From: Symbiodinium natans
Lineage: Eukaryota > Sar > Dinophyceae > Suessiales > Symbiodiniaceae
Direction of reading: 5' to 3'
NCBI GenBank assembly: GCA_905221605.1
Contig: CAJNDS010002557.1
Coordinates: 521,001 to 585,000, forward strand
Length of the DNA: 64,000 bases
Positions within the stretch are counted from its first letter, which is position 1. Every line of letters begins with the position of its first letter. Shown here in pieces: positions 1 through 8,109 of the stretch. The notes under the pieces are model-generated. The model was given only the letters and a program-made list of their open reading frames with translations, did no database searches and was not told where the DNA came from. A program made the translations under genes and the position numbers.

Positions 1-485
1 AGGCTGAGAGGGTCGAGGGATAAGCCTCTGCGAGGGCGCCGGGCGAAGCCCTCTGTTGGGAACATTGCGGCTTTAGGGTTAGGGTTTAGGGTCAGGGTTC
101 AGGGTTCTGTTGGGAAATTGAGGCTTTACAGCTTCAGCCTTTATCTTGAGAGAAGCCCCAAAGAAAGGGCTTTGGCTTCATGATTTAGGGGGGCTTAATG
201 GAGGGTTTGGGGTCATCCTTCGAGCCCAAAGAGGGCTTCGGCTTAAGAGCCTTAAGCCCTAAACTCTAAGCCCCCAATCCCTGCAAACCCTAAACCCGGT
301 AAAGCCTTTAAAAGCCTCAAAAGCCTCAACTCGAAACATTCAGAAAGCCCAAGCTCGGTCTTGCGGGGCTTAACGTCGTCTAGCCCCTGAGGTTGCAAAA
401 TTGGGGCTGAGGACCTTATAGCTCAAGAATCCCGTCTCCACAGGCCCTAAACCCTTAACCCTGCATAGTTGCTCCACATGCGTGA

Positions 486-600
486 TATAGAGGTCGGAAT
501 AATTGCGAATGGTATTCCCTTTGAAAGCATTCTAAATAACCCCCCCCCCCCCCCTAAAACCCTATTCTAAGCATTAAGGCCCCTATAGTACCGTCGCTTT
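486..600 (+). repeat. Dispersed ~90-bp element, copy 1 (poly-C expanded)
   Basis: This copy shares GGTATTCCCTTT near its start and AACCCTATTCTA followed by AGGCCCCTATA near its end with copies at 6482, 16957 and 32694. The run of C at about 541-554 replaces the short ACCCCC seen in the 6482 copy. An open plus-strand spacer follows at once (reads YRRFGFYKHGVAHGSSAAR). The arrangement suggests intron-resident, introner-like DNA. Confidence 0.6.
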
Positions 601-889
601 GGGTTCTACAAGCACGGTGTCGCACATGGTTCTTCAGCTGCTCGTCAGGGAGCTGTTCCTGGATAGGCACTTAAGTTTTTGCACCCCGAGGCCTGAAACG
701 CTGCCCTGCCTTCCTTCCTCCCGTCAATTAACTCCTAGGCAGAGCGATCTTTCTTAGTGGAGTACAGAAAATTGGCGTTCTACCTTCTAGATAGCCAGTG
801 TCCTAAACTCTAACCCCTACACTCTGCAATCCCGGATGCACCATAAAAGTAAACCCCCTACCTTAAAGCCCCACCAGTGGTCCTTCTAG

Positions 890-972
890 GCACATATCAC
901 GGCGAGAAAGAGTACACCTCGCTGACCGGGACCTCGTTTGGAACTTCTCTGGTGCCTGGGGCGCGAGTCATG
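890..972 (+). CDS. Candidate internal exon, unknown protein
   Basis: The spacer begins after CTTCTAG|G and reads without a stop in one plus frame (TYHGEKEYTSLTGTSFGTSL, then VPGARVM) to a possible GT donor after ATG. It enters in phase 1 and leaves in phase 0. The mix of charged, Gly and aromatic residues looks like protein rather than repeat. I recognise no family. The donor is uncertain, because the frame stays open for about 25 more bases before TGA. Confidence 0.45.
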
Positions 973-1331
973 GTTCGTTTCGGGCTGGAGGGGGGATGAG
1001 TTTGCAACGCGCTAAGTTCTTCAGCCGTGCCTAAGCCCTAACTGGTATCCGGTTTACCATTAGATTCTTCGGAAACCTAGGAATAAAAAAGTTTCCGGGC
1101 TGCTCTTGTCATCAACATAAATCAAGAGATGTAGGCCCTGAACCCAATCAAAGGACAACACCCTAAACCCTACACCCTAAAGCCTAAACCTACAAGTCCC
1201 GCACCCCTGACCTTTTTGTCCGTTTCGGTGTTCCGCAACCAGGTCTGAGTGAAATGCAGCTTCCTCAGACCCTTAGTTAAGCCGAGCTCCGCTCAAGAGA
1301 AGATGGGCCTGTAAAGCTTCTTTATCGACTC

Positions 1332-1430
1332 TAAGGTTTAGGGTTTAGGGTTCAGGGTTCAGGGTTCAGGGTTTAGGGTTTAGGGTTTAGGGTTTAGGGT
1401 TTAGGATTTAGGGTTTAGGGTTTAGGGTTT
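1332..1430 (+). repeat. (TTTAGGG)n block, ~14 units
   Basis: Nearly perfect units with TTCAGGG variants at the left. The block runs straight into the open spacer at 1436. Confidence 0.95.
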
Positions 1431-1435
1431 TGAAG

Positions 1436-1522
1436 AGTCCACCTTCTGACAAGGTGGCCGGGGCGGCAGCCCTACTTTTCAGCTGGCTCAGGGGTGCCGT
1501 GAACACTGTGCAGACGGTGGAG
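1436..1522 (+). CDS. Candidate exon, weakly dynein-heavy-chain-like
   Basis: The open frame reads SPPSDKVAGAAALLFSWLRG then AVNTVQTVE and stops at GAG|GTCCCT. It follows a TTTAGGG block ending in TTTTGAAG. The order 'small residues, L-x-x-W, then V-E' recalls the segment before the stalk of dynein heavy chains, but 29 residues cannot establish that. Treat it as an unassigned exon with a speculative family hint. Confidence 0.4.
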
Positions 1523-1595
1523 GTCCCTTGTCTGGGACTTCAGAAGTTCAGAAGTCATCTTGTTGTTGCTTCGCTTTGTGCATGTGTTGCATGTT

Positions 1596-1704
1596 CCCTA
1601 AACCCTAACCCCTAAACCCTAAACCCTAAACCCTAAGCCCTAGACCCTAAACCCTAAACCCTAAACCCTAAACCCTAAACCCCAAACCCTAAACCCTAAA
1701 CCCC
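1596..1704 (-). repeat. (CCCTAAA)n block, ~15 units
   Basis: Opposite orientation to the block at 1332; includes CCCTAAG and CCCCAAA variants. Confidence 0.95.
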
Positions 1705-1771
1705 TTGGCGGCTTCAATGTGCTTGAGTTGCAAAGCCTGTGTGGTCGGATGTAGTACTTTCTGTGCCAGAG

Positions 1772-1851
1772 GACTTCGGCAGTCGCCTCGCAAGATGATC
1801 TCTGTAGTGCCCACCAACCCTGGACGTTATCATCCCCCCAAGCCCTTCAGG
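1772..1851 (+). CDS. Candidate internal exon, unknown protein
   Basis: After CCAGAG|GA the plus frame reads LRQSPRKMISVVPTNPGRYH then PPKPFR and ends at AGG|GTCTAG, the first unit of the next repeat block. It enters in phase 1 and exits in phase 0. It is Pro/Arg-rich with no recognised domain. Confidence 0.4.
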
Positions 1852-1900
1852 GTCTAGGGTTTAGGGTTTAGGGTTTAGGGTTTAGGGTTTAGGGTTTAGA
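1850..1900 (+). repeat. (TTTAGGG)n block, ~7 units
   Basis: First unit is GTCTAGG, then perfect units. A pyrimidine-rich open spacer follows at 1905-2040. Confidence 0.95.
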
Positions 1901-2029
1901 TCCTCCCCCCCCTGTCCGCGCAAAGATGCTCCTTGCAGCCCATATGCATTCCCACGCCATGTCTACAGAGCCCCCGCATCATCCCTGCCTCCATTGCAGT
2001 GTCTAAGGAAGTCCTAGACGTTCGTTACA

Positions 2030-2205
2030 TATTGTATTGTATAATTGCACTATAAATATACACATCTAGTACATATTAATGTATTTCATCTTTTAGAGAC
2101 AAAACATACTATAGTATCATAGAGCTTATTCTTTTTTTGATATTATGTCGTTGGATTCCAATATAGTTTTTGCATATGTAGATAGATAGATGGATAGATA
2201 GATAG
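2030..2205. other. AT-rich spacer ending in a GATA microsatellite
   Basis: This is one of the few AT-rich stretches. It contains the short palindrome ACATACTATAGTAT and ends in about six GATA/GATG units at 2179-2205 that abut the next CCCTAAA block. I see no convincing coding signal. Confidence 0.6.
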
Positions 2206-2302
2206 ACCCTAAACCCTAAACCCTAAACCCTAAACCCTAAACCCTAAACCCTAAACCCTAAACCCTAAACCCTAAACCCTAAACCCTAAACTGTAAAACC
2301 CT
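2206..2302 (-). repeat. (CCCTAAA)n block, ~14 units
   Basis: Perfect units directly following the GATA tract. Confidence 0.95.
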
Positions 2303-2385
2303 GAGCCCTCGTAAGCCAAGGACATTCGCTGGCTCTTGCTCGACACTGCGCAGGACAGGGCTTGCCTGTTGGGTTTGGATGAGGG

Positions 2386-2457
2386 GGTTTAGGGTTTAGG
2401 GTTTAGGGTTTAGGGTTTAGGATTTAGGGTTTAGGGTTTAGGGTTTAGGGTTTGGAT
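2386..2457 (+). repeat. (TTTAGGG)n block, ~10 units
   Basis: One TTTAGGA variant in the middle. Confidence 0.95.
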
Positions 2458-2533
2458 GATGGGCTTGAAGGGCTGGTTTTAGGGTTCAGGATTTGGGGTT
2501 GGGGCTTTGGGTTTTGGAAGGTTCGGGCGGAAG

Positions 2534-2615
2534 GGCTTCTGGTACTCACTTAGAATGCGATCGCTCGCAAGAACTAACCGAGGGGCAAGTCACGCTCATA
2601 AATCTTCAACTCATG
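2534..2615 (+). CDS. Candidate exon upstream of duplicated junction
   Basis: It begins after CGGAAG|GGC and reads GFWYSLRMRSLARTNRGASH then AHKSSTH. It exits in phase 1 at CATG|GTTAAC. The last bases are part of a 16-bp direct repeat that recurs beyond the CCCTAAA block at 2687-2702. The next candidate exon at 2723 joins in phase. Confidence 0.45.
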
Positions 2616-2702
2616 GTTAACCCTAAAACCTAAACTCTAAACCCTAAACCCTAAACCCTAAATCCTAAACCCTAAAAAACACACACCTTCAACTCATGGT
2701 TA
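2604..2702. repeat. CCCTAAA block flanked by 16-bp direct repeats
   Basis: The 16-bp sequence CTTCAACTCATGGTTA occurs at 2604-2619 and again at 2687-2702. The 67 bp between them is almost all CCCTAAA units plus an ACACAC tail. The structure resembles an insertion with target duplication, or a repair event that copied the flank. Confidence 0.85.
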
Positions 2703-2722
2703 CTCGGCATCTGGACTCTCAG

Positions 2723-2773
2723 GAGCTCTCATGGACGACGGGTTTCGTGGGCAACGGGAAGCTTGGTCTGCTG
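2723..2773 (+). CDS. Candidate exon downstream of duplicated junction
   Basis: After CTCTCAG|GA the frame reads ALMDDGFRGQREAWSA and exits in phase 1 at GCTG|GTAAAC. Joined to the 2534-2615 exon it gives HGALMDDG without a stop. The region between the second 16-bp copy and this acceptor is also open in the same frame (GYSASGLS), so the true boundary is unresolved. Confidence 0.4.
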
Positions 2774-2825
2774 GTAAACCCTGAATCCTGAAGCGCAGAC
2801 TTCCCTACTACCAGCGCTTTTTCGT

Positions 2826-2891
2826 GGGTTTAGGGTTTAGGGTTTAGGGTTTAGGGTTTAGGGTTTAGGGTTTAGGGTTTAGGGTTTAGGG
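2826..2891 (+). repeat. (TTTAGGG)n block, ~9 units
   Basis: Perfect units; followed by a pyrimidine-rich spacer to 3060 with no clear gene. Confidence 0.95.
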
Positions 2892-3516
2892 GATTCCCTT
2901 CCCTAGGATGCCTCCCCCCTCCCCTCCCCTCTTGCTTCTCCCCAGCCTTCAGCCCCAACCCTCAGCCCGCTTCGTTTTCGGTGCCTTCTTCTTCGTGTGC
3001 TTCAGGGCTTCCCCATGGGTTGCCGTACTACCCCGCTCTATACTACCTCTCTAGGTTCCCAACCCGTAGTTAGGGCCATGTAGGGATAGAAAAGCTACAA
3101 AAGGCTCCTTAAGCGGGAGGGGTCGTTTAGGGGCGGGGGGGGGGGGTCGTGTGGGCCGTTTCTCTACGTTGCGCGGAGTGCCACGGCACTCCAAGTAGGA
3201 TGCTGTACGCCTGATGGCAAAGTCCTTTCTGTATGTACAGTTGCTTACTGGCATGTTTCGAGACATGTTGCATAAAAAGAAAAGGGGAGGAGGAGGATTT
3301 TTCTCTAGCTCAGTTTCAGAAGAACAGGGCCAAGGTCCGTGGATGGAATAGGGCGTTGCAGCCAACAACCCCAACAAGAAGCAAAACTCTGTGTGGGTTT
3401 CCGAAATAGGGGGAACCCTTTTAGAAATTCCCATAACAAGCTATACCATACTGGGGGTATGTCAGGGGACCCTCTTGTTGAGAACTACCCCGTGCGTACC
3501 TGCCCCTCCGCCCAAG

Positions 3517-3590
3517 GATGCTAGACGTCAATGCAGCGGCAGCGAAGGCGCTCTCAGGCCGGCGGGCACTGGACCGTGGTGGGGACCTGG
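3517..3590 (+). CDS. Candidate internal exon, unknown protein
   Basis: The acceptor CCCAAG|G is followed by MLDVNAAAAKALSGRRALDR then GGDL, with a possible donor at CTGG|GTTGGC. The Ala-rich, helix-like composition is plausible for protein. Neighbouring frames in 3339-3630 are also open, so the frame choice rests on the AG|G start. Confidence 0.4.
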
Positions 3591-3709
3591 GTTGGCAACC
3601 TACAAACCCTTAAAGGCCTTAACCCTGTGAGGCCAGGATATATTCAGTTTTAAAGCTACGCGACCCGCCTCGGCCTGAGCTTCTGCAATGAGGCAACCCA
3701 AACCAAGCT

Positions 3710-3940
3710 GTGGGTGGGGTGTGGGGCGGGTGGGAGGGGCGGGGGGGTGCTTTGTGCTACCCAGACACCTCTGGCCCCAGGCCTACCTTAAACACCCCTA
3801 AGAGGCTCAAAGCCATCAAGGCAAGGAGATATCTAGGTCCCGAGATCCAAAAAAGAGGCCAGGAAGACAAATGTAGGGCACCGAGAGTCGTCAAGAAGGG
3901 CCTCGGCAGACCAGTAAAAGCCGCCGGAAGCCCAAAATGA
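3710..3940 (+). CDS. Basic ORF, candidate exon
   Basis: The ORF's right half reads KRLKAIKARRYLGPEIQKRG and later VVKKGLGRPVKAAGSPK, a Lys/Arg-rich sequence ending in TGA. The left part is G-rich low-complexity sequence and probably not coding. The antisense strand is also open over the same bases, which weakens the call. Confidence 0.35.
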   Translation: MGGVWGGWEGRGGALCYPDTSGPRPTLNTPKRLKAIKARRYLGPEIQKRGQEDKCRAPRVVKKGLGRPVKAAGSPK

Positions 3941-3978
3941 TCCGGAAAGGTGAACCGCATCGAAGTAAGGAAAGAGAA

Positions 3979-4079
3979 ACCCTAAACCCTAAACCCTAAA
4001 CCCTGAACCCTAAACCCTTAACCCTAAACCCTAAACCCTAAACCCTAAACCCTAAACCCTAAACCCTAAACCCTAAACC
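3979..4079 (-). repeat. (CCCTAAA)n block, ~14 units
   Basis: Perfect apart from a CCCTGAA and a CCCTTAA unit. Confidence 0.95.
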
Positions 4080-4194
4080 ATCGTATACATTGGGCTATCC
4101 CACGCCCTACCAACAGTGAGCGCAAACAGAAGCACACTGACAATCACCAGCACAAGCAAGAACAAGAGCAAGCAAATGTCTAGGGCGTGATCAC

Positions 4195-4440
4195 ATGTTT
4201 TGCATCAAACTTGTGCTGTTTCTGGCGCTACTTGTTCTGCATGTGTTTGTGCTACTTCTGGTGCTACTTCTTCTGTTCCTGTTTGTGCTACGTTCGGTGC
4301 TCCTTTTTGTGCTATCTCTGCGGCTACCTTTTCTGTCTGTTCAAAGTTGTGCTATTTCTGGTGCTGCTTTTTCTGCACCCGTTTTTGCTATTTCTGGTGC
4401 TGCATTTTGTGCTCCTGTTTGTTCTTGATGTAGTCGGCTA
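4195..4440 (+). repeat. 36-bp minisatellite encoding a 12-residue repeat
   Basis: The motif TGTGCTATTTCTGGTGCTGC and relatives recur about every 36 bp. One frame gives CATSGATSSVPV-type 12-residue units. After about 4340 the same motif continues in another frame (CAISGAAFSAPV). The repeat was probably coding-compatible once and now carries a frameshift. A weak further copy lies near 4510-4540. Confidence 0.6.
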
Positions 4441-4820
4441 AGAGTAACACTCAGCGCTTCACCTCACAGATATTGTGCTTGCGGTCTGGGTGATCGAGAA
4501 ATGTACGCTGCTATTTCTCGTGCTTCCTTTTTCTGCTCCCTTAAAAGTCAAGACTGGGTTGCCGAGGGCCCGTGGTTCGAATTCCTGGTGCTCTTCTCTG
4601 CCTGCGTAACATATTCAAAGGCTGTATGTATGTGACTGTTACTAGCCCGACGAGCATCCGAACTTGGTTACTTCTTACTACTCGCCCAACATCACAAATA
4701 GACCCTAACCCCCTGGCCCATAAGTTAACAAGTCGATGCCACAGCGGAGTTCGAAGAACAGTGGAGAGGGTTCAGTCAGTTTGGTGCCTGCGTTTAGCTC
4801 ATCCCATACAAAACCTAAAA

Positions 4821-4908
4821 CAAACCCTAAACCCGAAACCCGAAACCCTAAACCTTAGACCCTAGACCCTAAACCCTAAACCCTAAACCCTAAGCCCCAA
4901 ACCCCAAA
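4821..4908 (-). repeat. (CCCTAAA)n block, ~12 units
   Basis: Contains CCCGAAA and CCTTAGA variants. Confidence 0.9.
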
Positions 4909-4942
4909 TGAGAGGTAGCGGCTATTCCTGGCTGGTTGGGCC

Positions 4943-5033
4943 ATGGAGCATCTGCCGCCGGAGCAGCTGCGCAATGCGCCTCCGATTTCACAAAGCCTTA
5001 GACCTCCCCAACCGGTTTTGGGTGTAATTGCGG
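4943..5033 (+). CDS. Candidate first or internal exon
   Basis: ATG in the context GGCCATGG opens a frame MEHLPPEQLRNAPPISQSLR then PPQPVLGVIA. It runs to G|GTTTAG, where the next TTTAGGG block begins. It may be a translation start. A second plus frame is open over the same bases, so confidence is moderate. Confidence 0.4.
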
Positions 5034-5075
5034 GTTTAGGGTTTAGGGTTTAGGGTTTAGGGTTTAGGTTTTAGG
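5034..5075 (+). repeat. (TTTAGGG)n block, ~6 units
   Basis: Short block at the possible donor of the exon ending at 5033. Confidence 0.9.
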
Positions 5076-5276
5076 ACTCTGAACTGCATAAACCCGAAAC
5101 CCCACTCAAGCAACCCCCCCTGAATCGTGATGATCAGGGCTTAAGGCTTAAGCCCGTAAGGCACCGTAAGAGAGAGTTTGGGGGGGGACATGATATCATC
5201 CTTTCGCATTTTACGCTTTTTCTATAGTGCCTCAAAGAGCCAGGGAGTTCGGAAGTTGAGGAGTTGAGAAGCTTAG

Positions 5277-5332
5277 GGGTTTAGGGTTTAGGGTTTGGGG
5301 TTCAGGGTTTAGGGTTTAGGGTTGAGGAGTTT
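5277..5332 (+). repeat. (TTTAGGG)n block, ~8 units
   Basis: Includes TTTGGGG and TTCAGGG variants. Confidence 0.9.
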
Positions 5333-5430
5333 GGTTTGAGAGTAGCCTTTTGATGAGAGACTTTAGGAGGTTGGGTTTCAGGAGTCCTCTGGGAGGCAGA
5401 TAGAAGGGCCCGCTCGCAGGAGCGTAGCCG

Positions 5431-5535
5431 AACCCTAAACCCTAAACCCTAAACCCTAAACCCTAAACCCTAAACCCTAAACCCTAAACCCTAAACCCTA
5501 AACCCTAAACCCCAAACCCCAAATCCTAAACCCTT
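5431..5535 (-). repeat. (CCCTAAA)n block, ~15 units
   Basis: Perfect units degrade to CCCCAAA at the right edge. Confidence 0.95.
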
Positions 5536-5566
5536 GAATAGACCTTGAACTCAACCTACAGCCCAG

Positions 5567-5630
5567 GAATGCACCCGGCTTGCGGACTCGGCACGTGAAC
5601 TGTGTTGAAGCTTGGCTGGCAGCTAAGAGG
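5567..5630 (+). CDS. Candidate exon between repeat blocks
   Basis: The spacer between a CCCTAAA block and a TTTAGGG block has an acceptor GCCCAG|G. It reads NAPGLRTRHVNCVEAWLAAK then R and meets AGG|GTTTAG, so the donor would be the first unit of the repeat. It enters in phase 2 and exits in phase 0. The residue mix is natural for protein; the family is unknown. Confidence 0.5.
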
Positions 5631-5700
5631 GTTTAGGGTTTAGGGTTTAGGGTTTAGGGTTTAGGGTTTGGAGTTTGGGGTTTGGGGTTTAGGGAGGGTT
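5631..5700 (+). repeat. (TTTAGGG)n block, ~9 units
   Basis: Begins at the possible splice donor of the preceding exon; TTTGGGG variants at the right. Confidence 0.95.
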
Positions 5701-5770
5701 AGGGTTTACTCTAGAGTTGTTGGGTTTACAGGGTTAGGTTTCAGGGTTGTTGAAGGTTGGGGGTGCACGC

Positions 5771-5840
5771 TGGCCCAGAAACTCAGATGGAGCTCCGCAA
5801 GAAAATCAATGAAGAGGACAGTCCTTCTTAAAGGGTGGGT
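5771..5840 (+). CDS. Candidate terminal exon
   Basis: One plus frame reads VHAGPETQMELRKKINEEDS then PS and a TAA stop. The charged stretch looks like a short coiled-coil end. Another frame through the same bases is also open, so the call is tentative. Confidence 0.35.
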
Positions 5841-5865
5841 TGTCCTTCAAGCTCACCCTAAACCA

Positions 5866-5966
5866 AGCTCACCCTAAACCCTAAACCCTAAACCCTAAGC
5901 CCTAAGCCCTAAGCCCTAAGCCCTAAGCCCTAAACCCTAAACCCTAAACCCTAAACCCTAAACCCT
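5866..5966 (-). repeat. (CCCTAAA/CCCTAAG)n block, ~14 units
   Basis: Five consecutive CCCTAAG units sit inside otherwise perfect CCCTAAA units. Confidence 0.95.
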
Positions 5967-6398
5967 CTCTGCAATAAACTGTAAACCCTGACGCCTTGGC
6001 CAGCTTCCCCTCCACCCTCACGCTGCTCAGGACAGCGGCGGCACCCAGGCGCCAGGGTCTTCAGACATCCCGAATCTCCCTAGGGTTTGTGGGATTTAGG
6101 GTTTAGGGTTTAGGGTTTAGGGGTCCATCTAAGCATTACAACGTGCGCAGATTTTGACAACGCCTCTTGTTCGTGGAAGGCTTCCCTGACAAGCAACACG
6201 GCCCTCTGCACAGTCGCCCCTAACGTGCCTGTGACCCCCTGTCGGTGTCGGGTTTCTGGGATGTTCGTGTTCTTCAAGGTCCTTTAGGTCCTAGTAGGCC
6301 TACGAGGGGGAGTGGGGTGCTTTCATTCCCGCACCCTGCTAGGTCCGGCCAAGGGACCCAAGGCCCAACGCGTGAAATCTCGGTTCTCTGTTCAACAG

Positions 6399-6467
6399 CT
6401 GCCGAATTAACAAAGTGGCAGGCAGGGGGGGTCTTTGCGGCAACCTGTGACAACTACAGGGCTAATG
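6399..6467 (+). CDS. Exon 1 of 6.4-7.4 kb chain
   Basis: The acceptor TTCAACAG precedes a frame reading AELTKWQAGGVFAATCDNYR then AN, and the donor is a good AATG|GTATGT. It enters and leaves in phase 1. Just inside the following intron begins a copy of the dispersed ~90-bp element. The next exon at 6593 continues in phase, supporting a real intron. I do not recognise the protein. Confidence 0.55.
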
Positions 6468-6481
6468 GTATGTAACACAGG

Positions 6482-6580
6482 TGTCAGAATAATTACAGAT
6501 AGTATTCCCTTAGGGTCCCTTTTATGAATATACTAAGCAACCCCCAGAACCCTATTCTAGTTATTCAGGCCCCTATACTA
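6482..6580 (+). repeat. Dispersed ~90-bp element, copy 2 (inside an intron)
   Basis: This is the cleanest copy: AGTATTCCCTTA near the left end, then AACCCTATTCTAG and AGGCCCCTATACTAG. It fills most of the intron between the GTATGT donor at 6468 and the exon at 6593. Its internal AGAACCCTA is the position where copy 3 carries a CCCTAAA block. Confidence 0.65.
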
Positions 6581-6592
6581 GATACATGCAAG

Positions 6593-6657
6593 CTTGGGAG
6601 TCGTCCTTAAGTCTGGGAGAGGCGGCCCTGATCCTGCACATCCGGTTGGGGTCAAGG
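6593..6657 (+). CDS. Exon 2 of 6.4-7.4 kb chain
   Basis: After ATGCAAG| the frame, entering in phase 1, reads WESSLSLGEAALILHIRLGS then R. It stops at AGG|GCGTTT, a possible GC donor. The intron that follows carries an inverted-repeat element (6681-6776). An alternative donor is GT at CCG|GTTGGG. Confidence 0.5.
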
Positions 6658-6680
6658 GCGTTTTAGGGTAGAGGGTTTAG

Positions 6681-6776
6681 GGATGTTCCCCCTTATACTA
6701 GCAGTCCTTAATGGGGATCCTAGTACTCCCGATGGTAATCCCTATTAAGGATTGTTAGGATAAGGGGGGAACATCC
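6681..6776. mobile_element. MITE-like inverted-repeat element, family B copy 1
   Basis: GGATGTTCCCCCTTAT at the left matches the reverse complement of ATAAGGGGGGAACATCC at the right. The inverted repeats extend for about 36 bp around a short loop, giving a 96-bp element. A relative with the same ends lies at 15381-15475. It sits within the candidate intron 6658-6808. Confidence 0.8.
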
Positions 6777-6808
6777 GAAGTTCGGGGTTTTGTCCTGAGC
6801 CTTGGCAG

Positions 6809-6938
6809 AAGCTGCTTTTCAACAAAAAGGGTCCTGCTACCCGTGGTCACGTGGCCCCTATGCTTTTCAAGGGAGCCCTACATGTAGAAATGCGGCCAGG
6901 GCGGTATAATAGAAACCTACGGCGCCAGCTCCATAGTG
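6809..6938 (+). CDS. Exon 3 of 6.4-7.4 kb chain
   Basis: The acceptor CTTGGCAG precedes a 43-codon open frame: KLLFNKKGPATRGHVAPMLF, KGALHVEMRPGRYNRNLRRQ, then LHS. It exits in phase 1 at AGTG|GTTGGG and joins the preceding exon in phase 0 through the GC donor. It is a long, basic, protein-like exon with no family recognised. Confidence 0.55.
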
Positions 6939-6957
6939 GTTGGGCCAACCCCAAACG

Positions 6958-7060
6958 CCAAAACCTCAAAACCCCAAAACCCCAAAACCCCAGAAACCCC
7001 AGAAACCCCAGAAACCCCAGAAACCCCAGAAACCCCAGAAACACCAGAAACCCTAAACCC
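6958..7060 (-). repeat. AAACCCCAG 9-bp array
   Basis: Eight or so 9-bp units grade into CCCTAAA-like sequence. The long reading frames through it on both strands (repeated FLG or ETP) are just translated repeat. Confidence 0.9.
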
Positions 7061-7104
7061 TCAGACCCCAAACCTTGAACCCCCAATGCTTGTGAGCGCA
7101 GTAG

Positions 7105-7150
7105 GTGGAGTCGACGCTCTGCAGTGGCACGCCGGAGTGTCAGGCCTCGG
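7105..7150 (+). CDS. Exon 4 of chain; duplicated block copy A
   Basis: After GCAGTAG|GT the frame reads GVDALQWHAGVSGL and stops at the first unit of the next repeat (CGG|GTTTAG). It enters in phase 1 and exits in phase 2, matching its neighbours. Nearly the same bases recur at 9334-9380. Confidence 0.5.
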
Positions 7151-7159
7151 GTTTAGGGG

Positions 7160-7283
7160 GGTTGGGGTTTAGGGTTTAGGGTTTCGGGTTCAGGGTTTAG
7201 GCTTCAGGGTTAGGGTTTAGGGTTTAGGGTTCAGGGTTTAGGGTATAGGGATTGGGGACTAGGGTTTAGGGTTTAGGGTTTAG
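7160..7283 (+). repeat. (TTTAGGG)n block, degenerate
   Basis: TTCAGGG, TTTCGGG and TATAGGG variants; its last TTTAG|G would be the acceptor of the next exon. Confidence 0.9.
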
Positions 7284-7397
7284 GGTGCTGGCTCCCGTCG
7301 TCGTACTGGAGCGCGTACGTGTAGTGGGAAGATGCATTGCGACAAAGGCAAACCACATGATGCAGCTGAGAAGATCTTGGCTTTCTTCTGGCTGGCT
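7284..7397 (+). CDS. Exon 5 of chain (3' end uncertain)
   Basis: Entering in phase 2 after TTTAG|G, the frame reads VLAPVVVLERVRVVGRCIAT, then KANHMMQLRRSW, to TGA near 7405. The acceptor is the final unit of the repeat block. Other frames here are open too (one contains CSGKMHCDKGKPHDAAEK), so only the phase match to 7105-7150 favours this one. Confidence 0.35.
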
Positions 7398-7436
7398 CTT
7401 AGGACTTTGACTTTGTGGGTTTTGTAGAAACTACAA

Positions 7437-7465
7437 GACGGAGCCTAAAAGTTAACTTTTAGGAG
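7437..7465. repeat. Short palindrome CCTAAAAGTTAACTTTTAGG
   Basis: A perfect 20-bp palindrome. It resembles the AGTTAACTTTT core of the small elements at 38436 and 47942. Confidence 0.6.
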
Positions 7466-7539
7466 GGGTTCAGAAGTCAGCCAAGGACGGCTTAGGGTTT
7501 ACGAGGCATACTGGGCTTAGGGACCCTGTGTCTACAGTA

Positions 7540-7643
7540 AACCCTAAACTTTAAGCCCTAAACCCGAAGCCTTAAGCCCCAAGCCCTAAACCCCAAACCC
7601 TAAACCCTAAACCCTAAACCCTAAACCCTAAACCCTAAGCCCA
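7540..7643 (-). repeat. (CCCTAAA)n block, ~14 units
   Basis: Left part mixed (CCCGAAG, CCTTAAG), right part perfect. Confidence 0.95.
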
Positions 7644-7653
7644 ACCCTGCTAG

Positions 7654-7727
7654 GATTTGATCAGCGGCTGGAGAGACTCGTATGGTGCGGCCTGCAGCGC
7701 CTGGGCTTGGGGCTTGGGGACTTAGAG
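7654..7727 (+). CDS. Candidate exon between opposed repeat blocks
   Basis: The acceptor CTGCTAG|GA precedes FDQRLERLVWCGLQRLGLGL then GD. The pattern is amphipathic and Leu-rich. A GTATGG inside (after ERL) could be an earlier donor, so the 3' end is open. Confidence 0.45.
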
Positions 7728-7729
7728 TT

Positions 7730-7806
7730 TTAGGGTTTAGGGTTTAGGGTTTAGGGTTTAGGGTTTAGGGTTTAGGGTTTAGGGTTTGGGGTTTAGGGTT
7801 TGGGGC
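7730..7806 (+). repeat. (TTTAGGG)n block, ~11 units
   Basis: Perfect, ending in TTTGGGG variants. Confidence 0.95.
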
Positions 7807-7992
7807 TGGGCTTTTGCGCTTCTTTCCCCCTTAAAAGCCTAAAGCTAGAATCCTACATCTAGCGGGGGTCGGGATGAGGCGTTTCCGCACTTTTATTTGG
7901 GAGTTTGGGTTCAGGTTTCCTAGATTGAGGAGTTAAGGGCCAAGAGAAGGGTAGGCCTAGGTTGGCAAATTTCCGCTTTCTTGAGAGCCGGA

Positions 7993-8094
7993 AACCCTAA
8001 ACCCTAAACCCTAAACTCTAAACCCTAAACCCTAAACCCTAAACCCTAAACCCTAAACCCTAAACCCTAAACCCTAAACCCTAAAACCCTAAAC
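7993..8094 (-). repeat. (CCCTAAA)n block, ~14 units
   Basis: Nearly perfect. Confidence 0.95.
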
Positions 8095-8109
8095 TCAGAG
8101 CTGTCCAAG

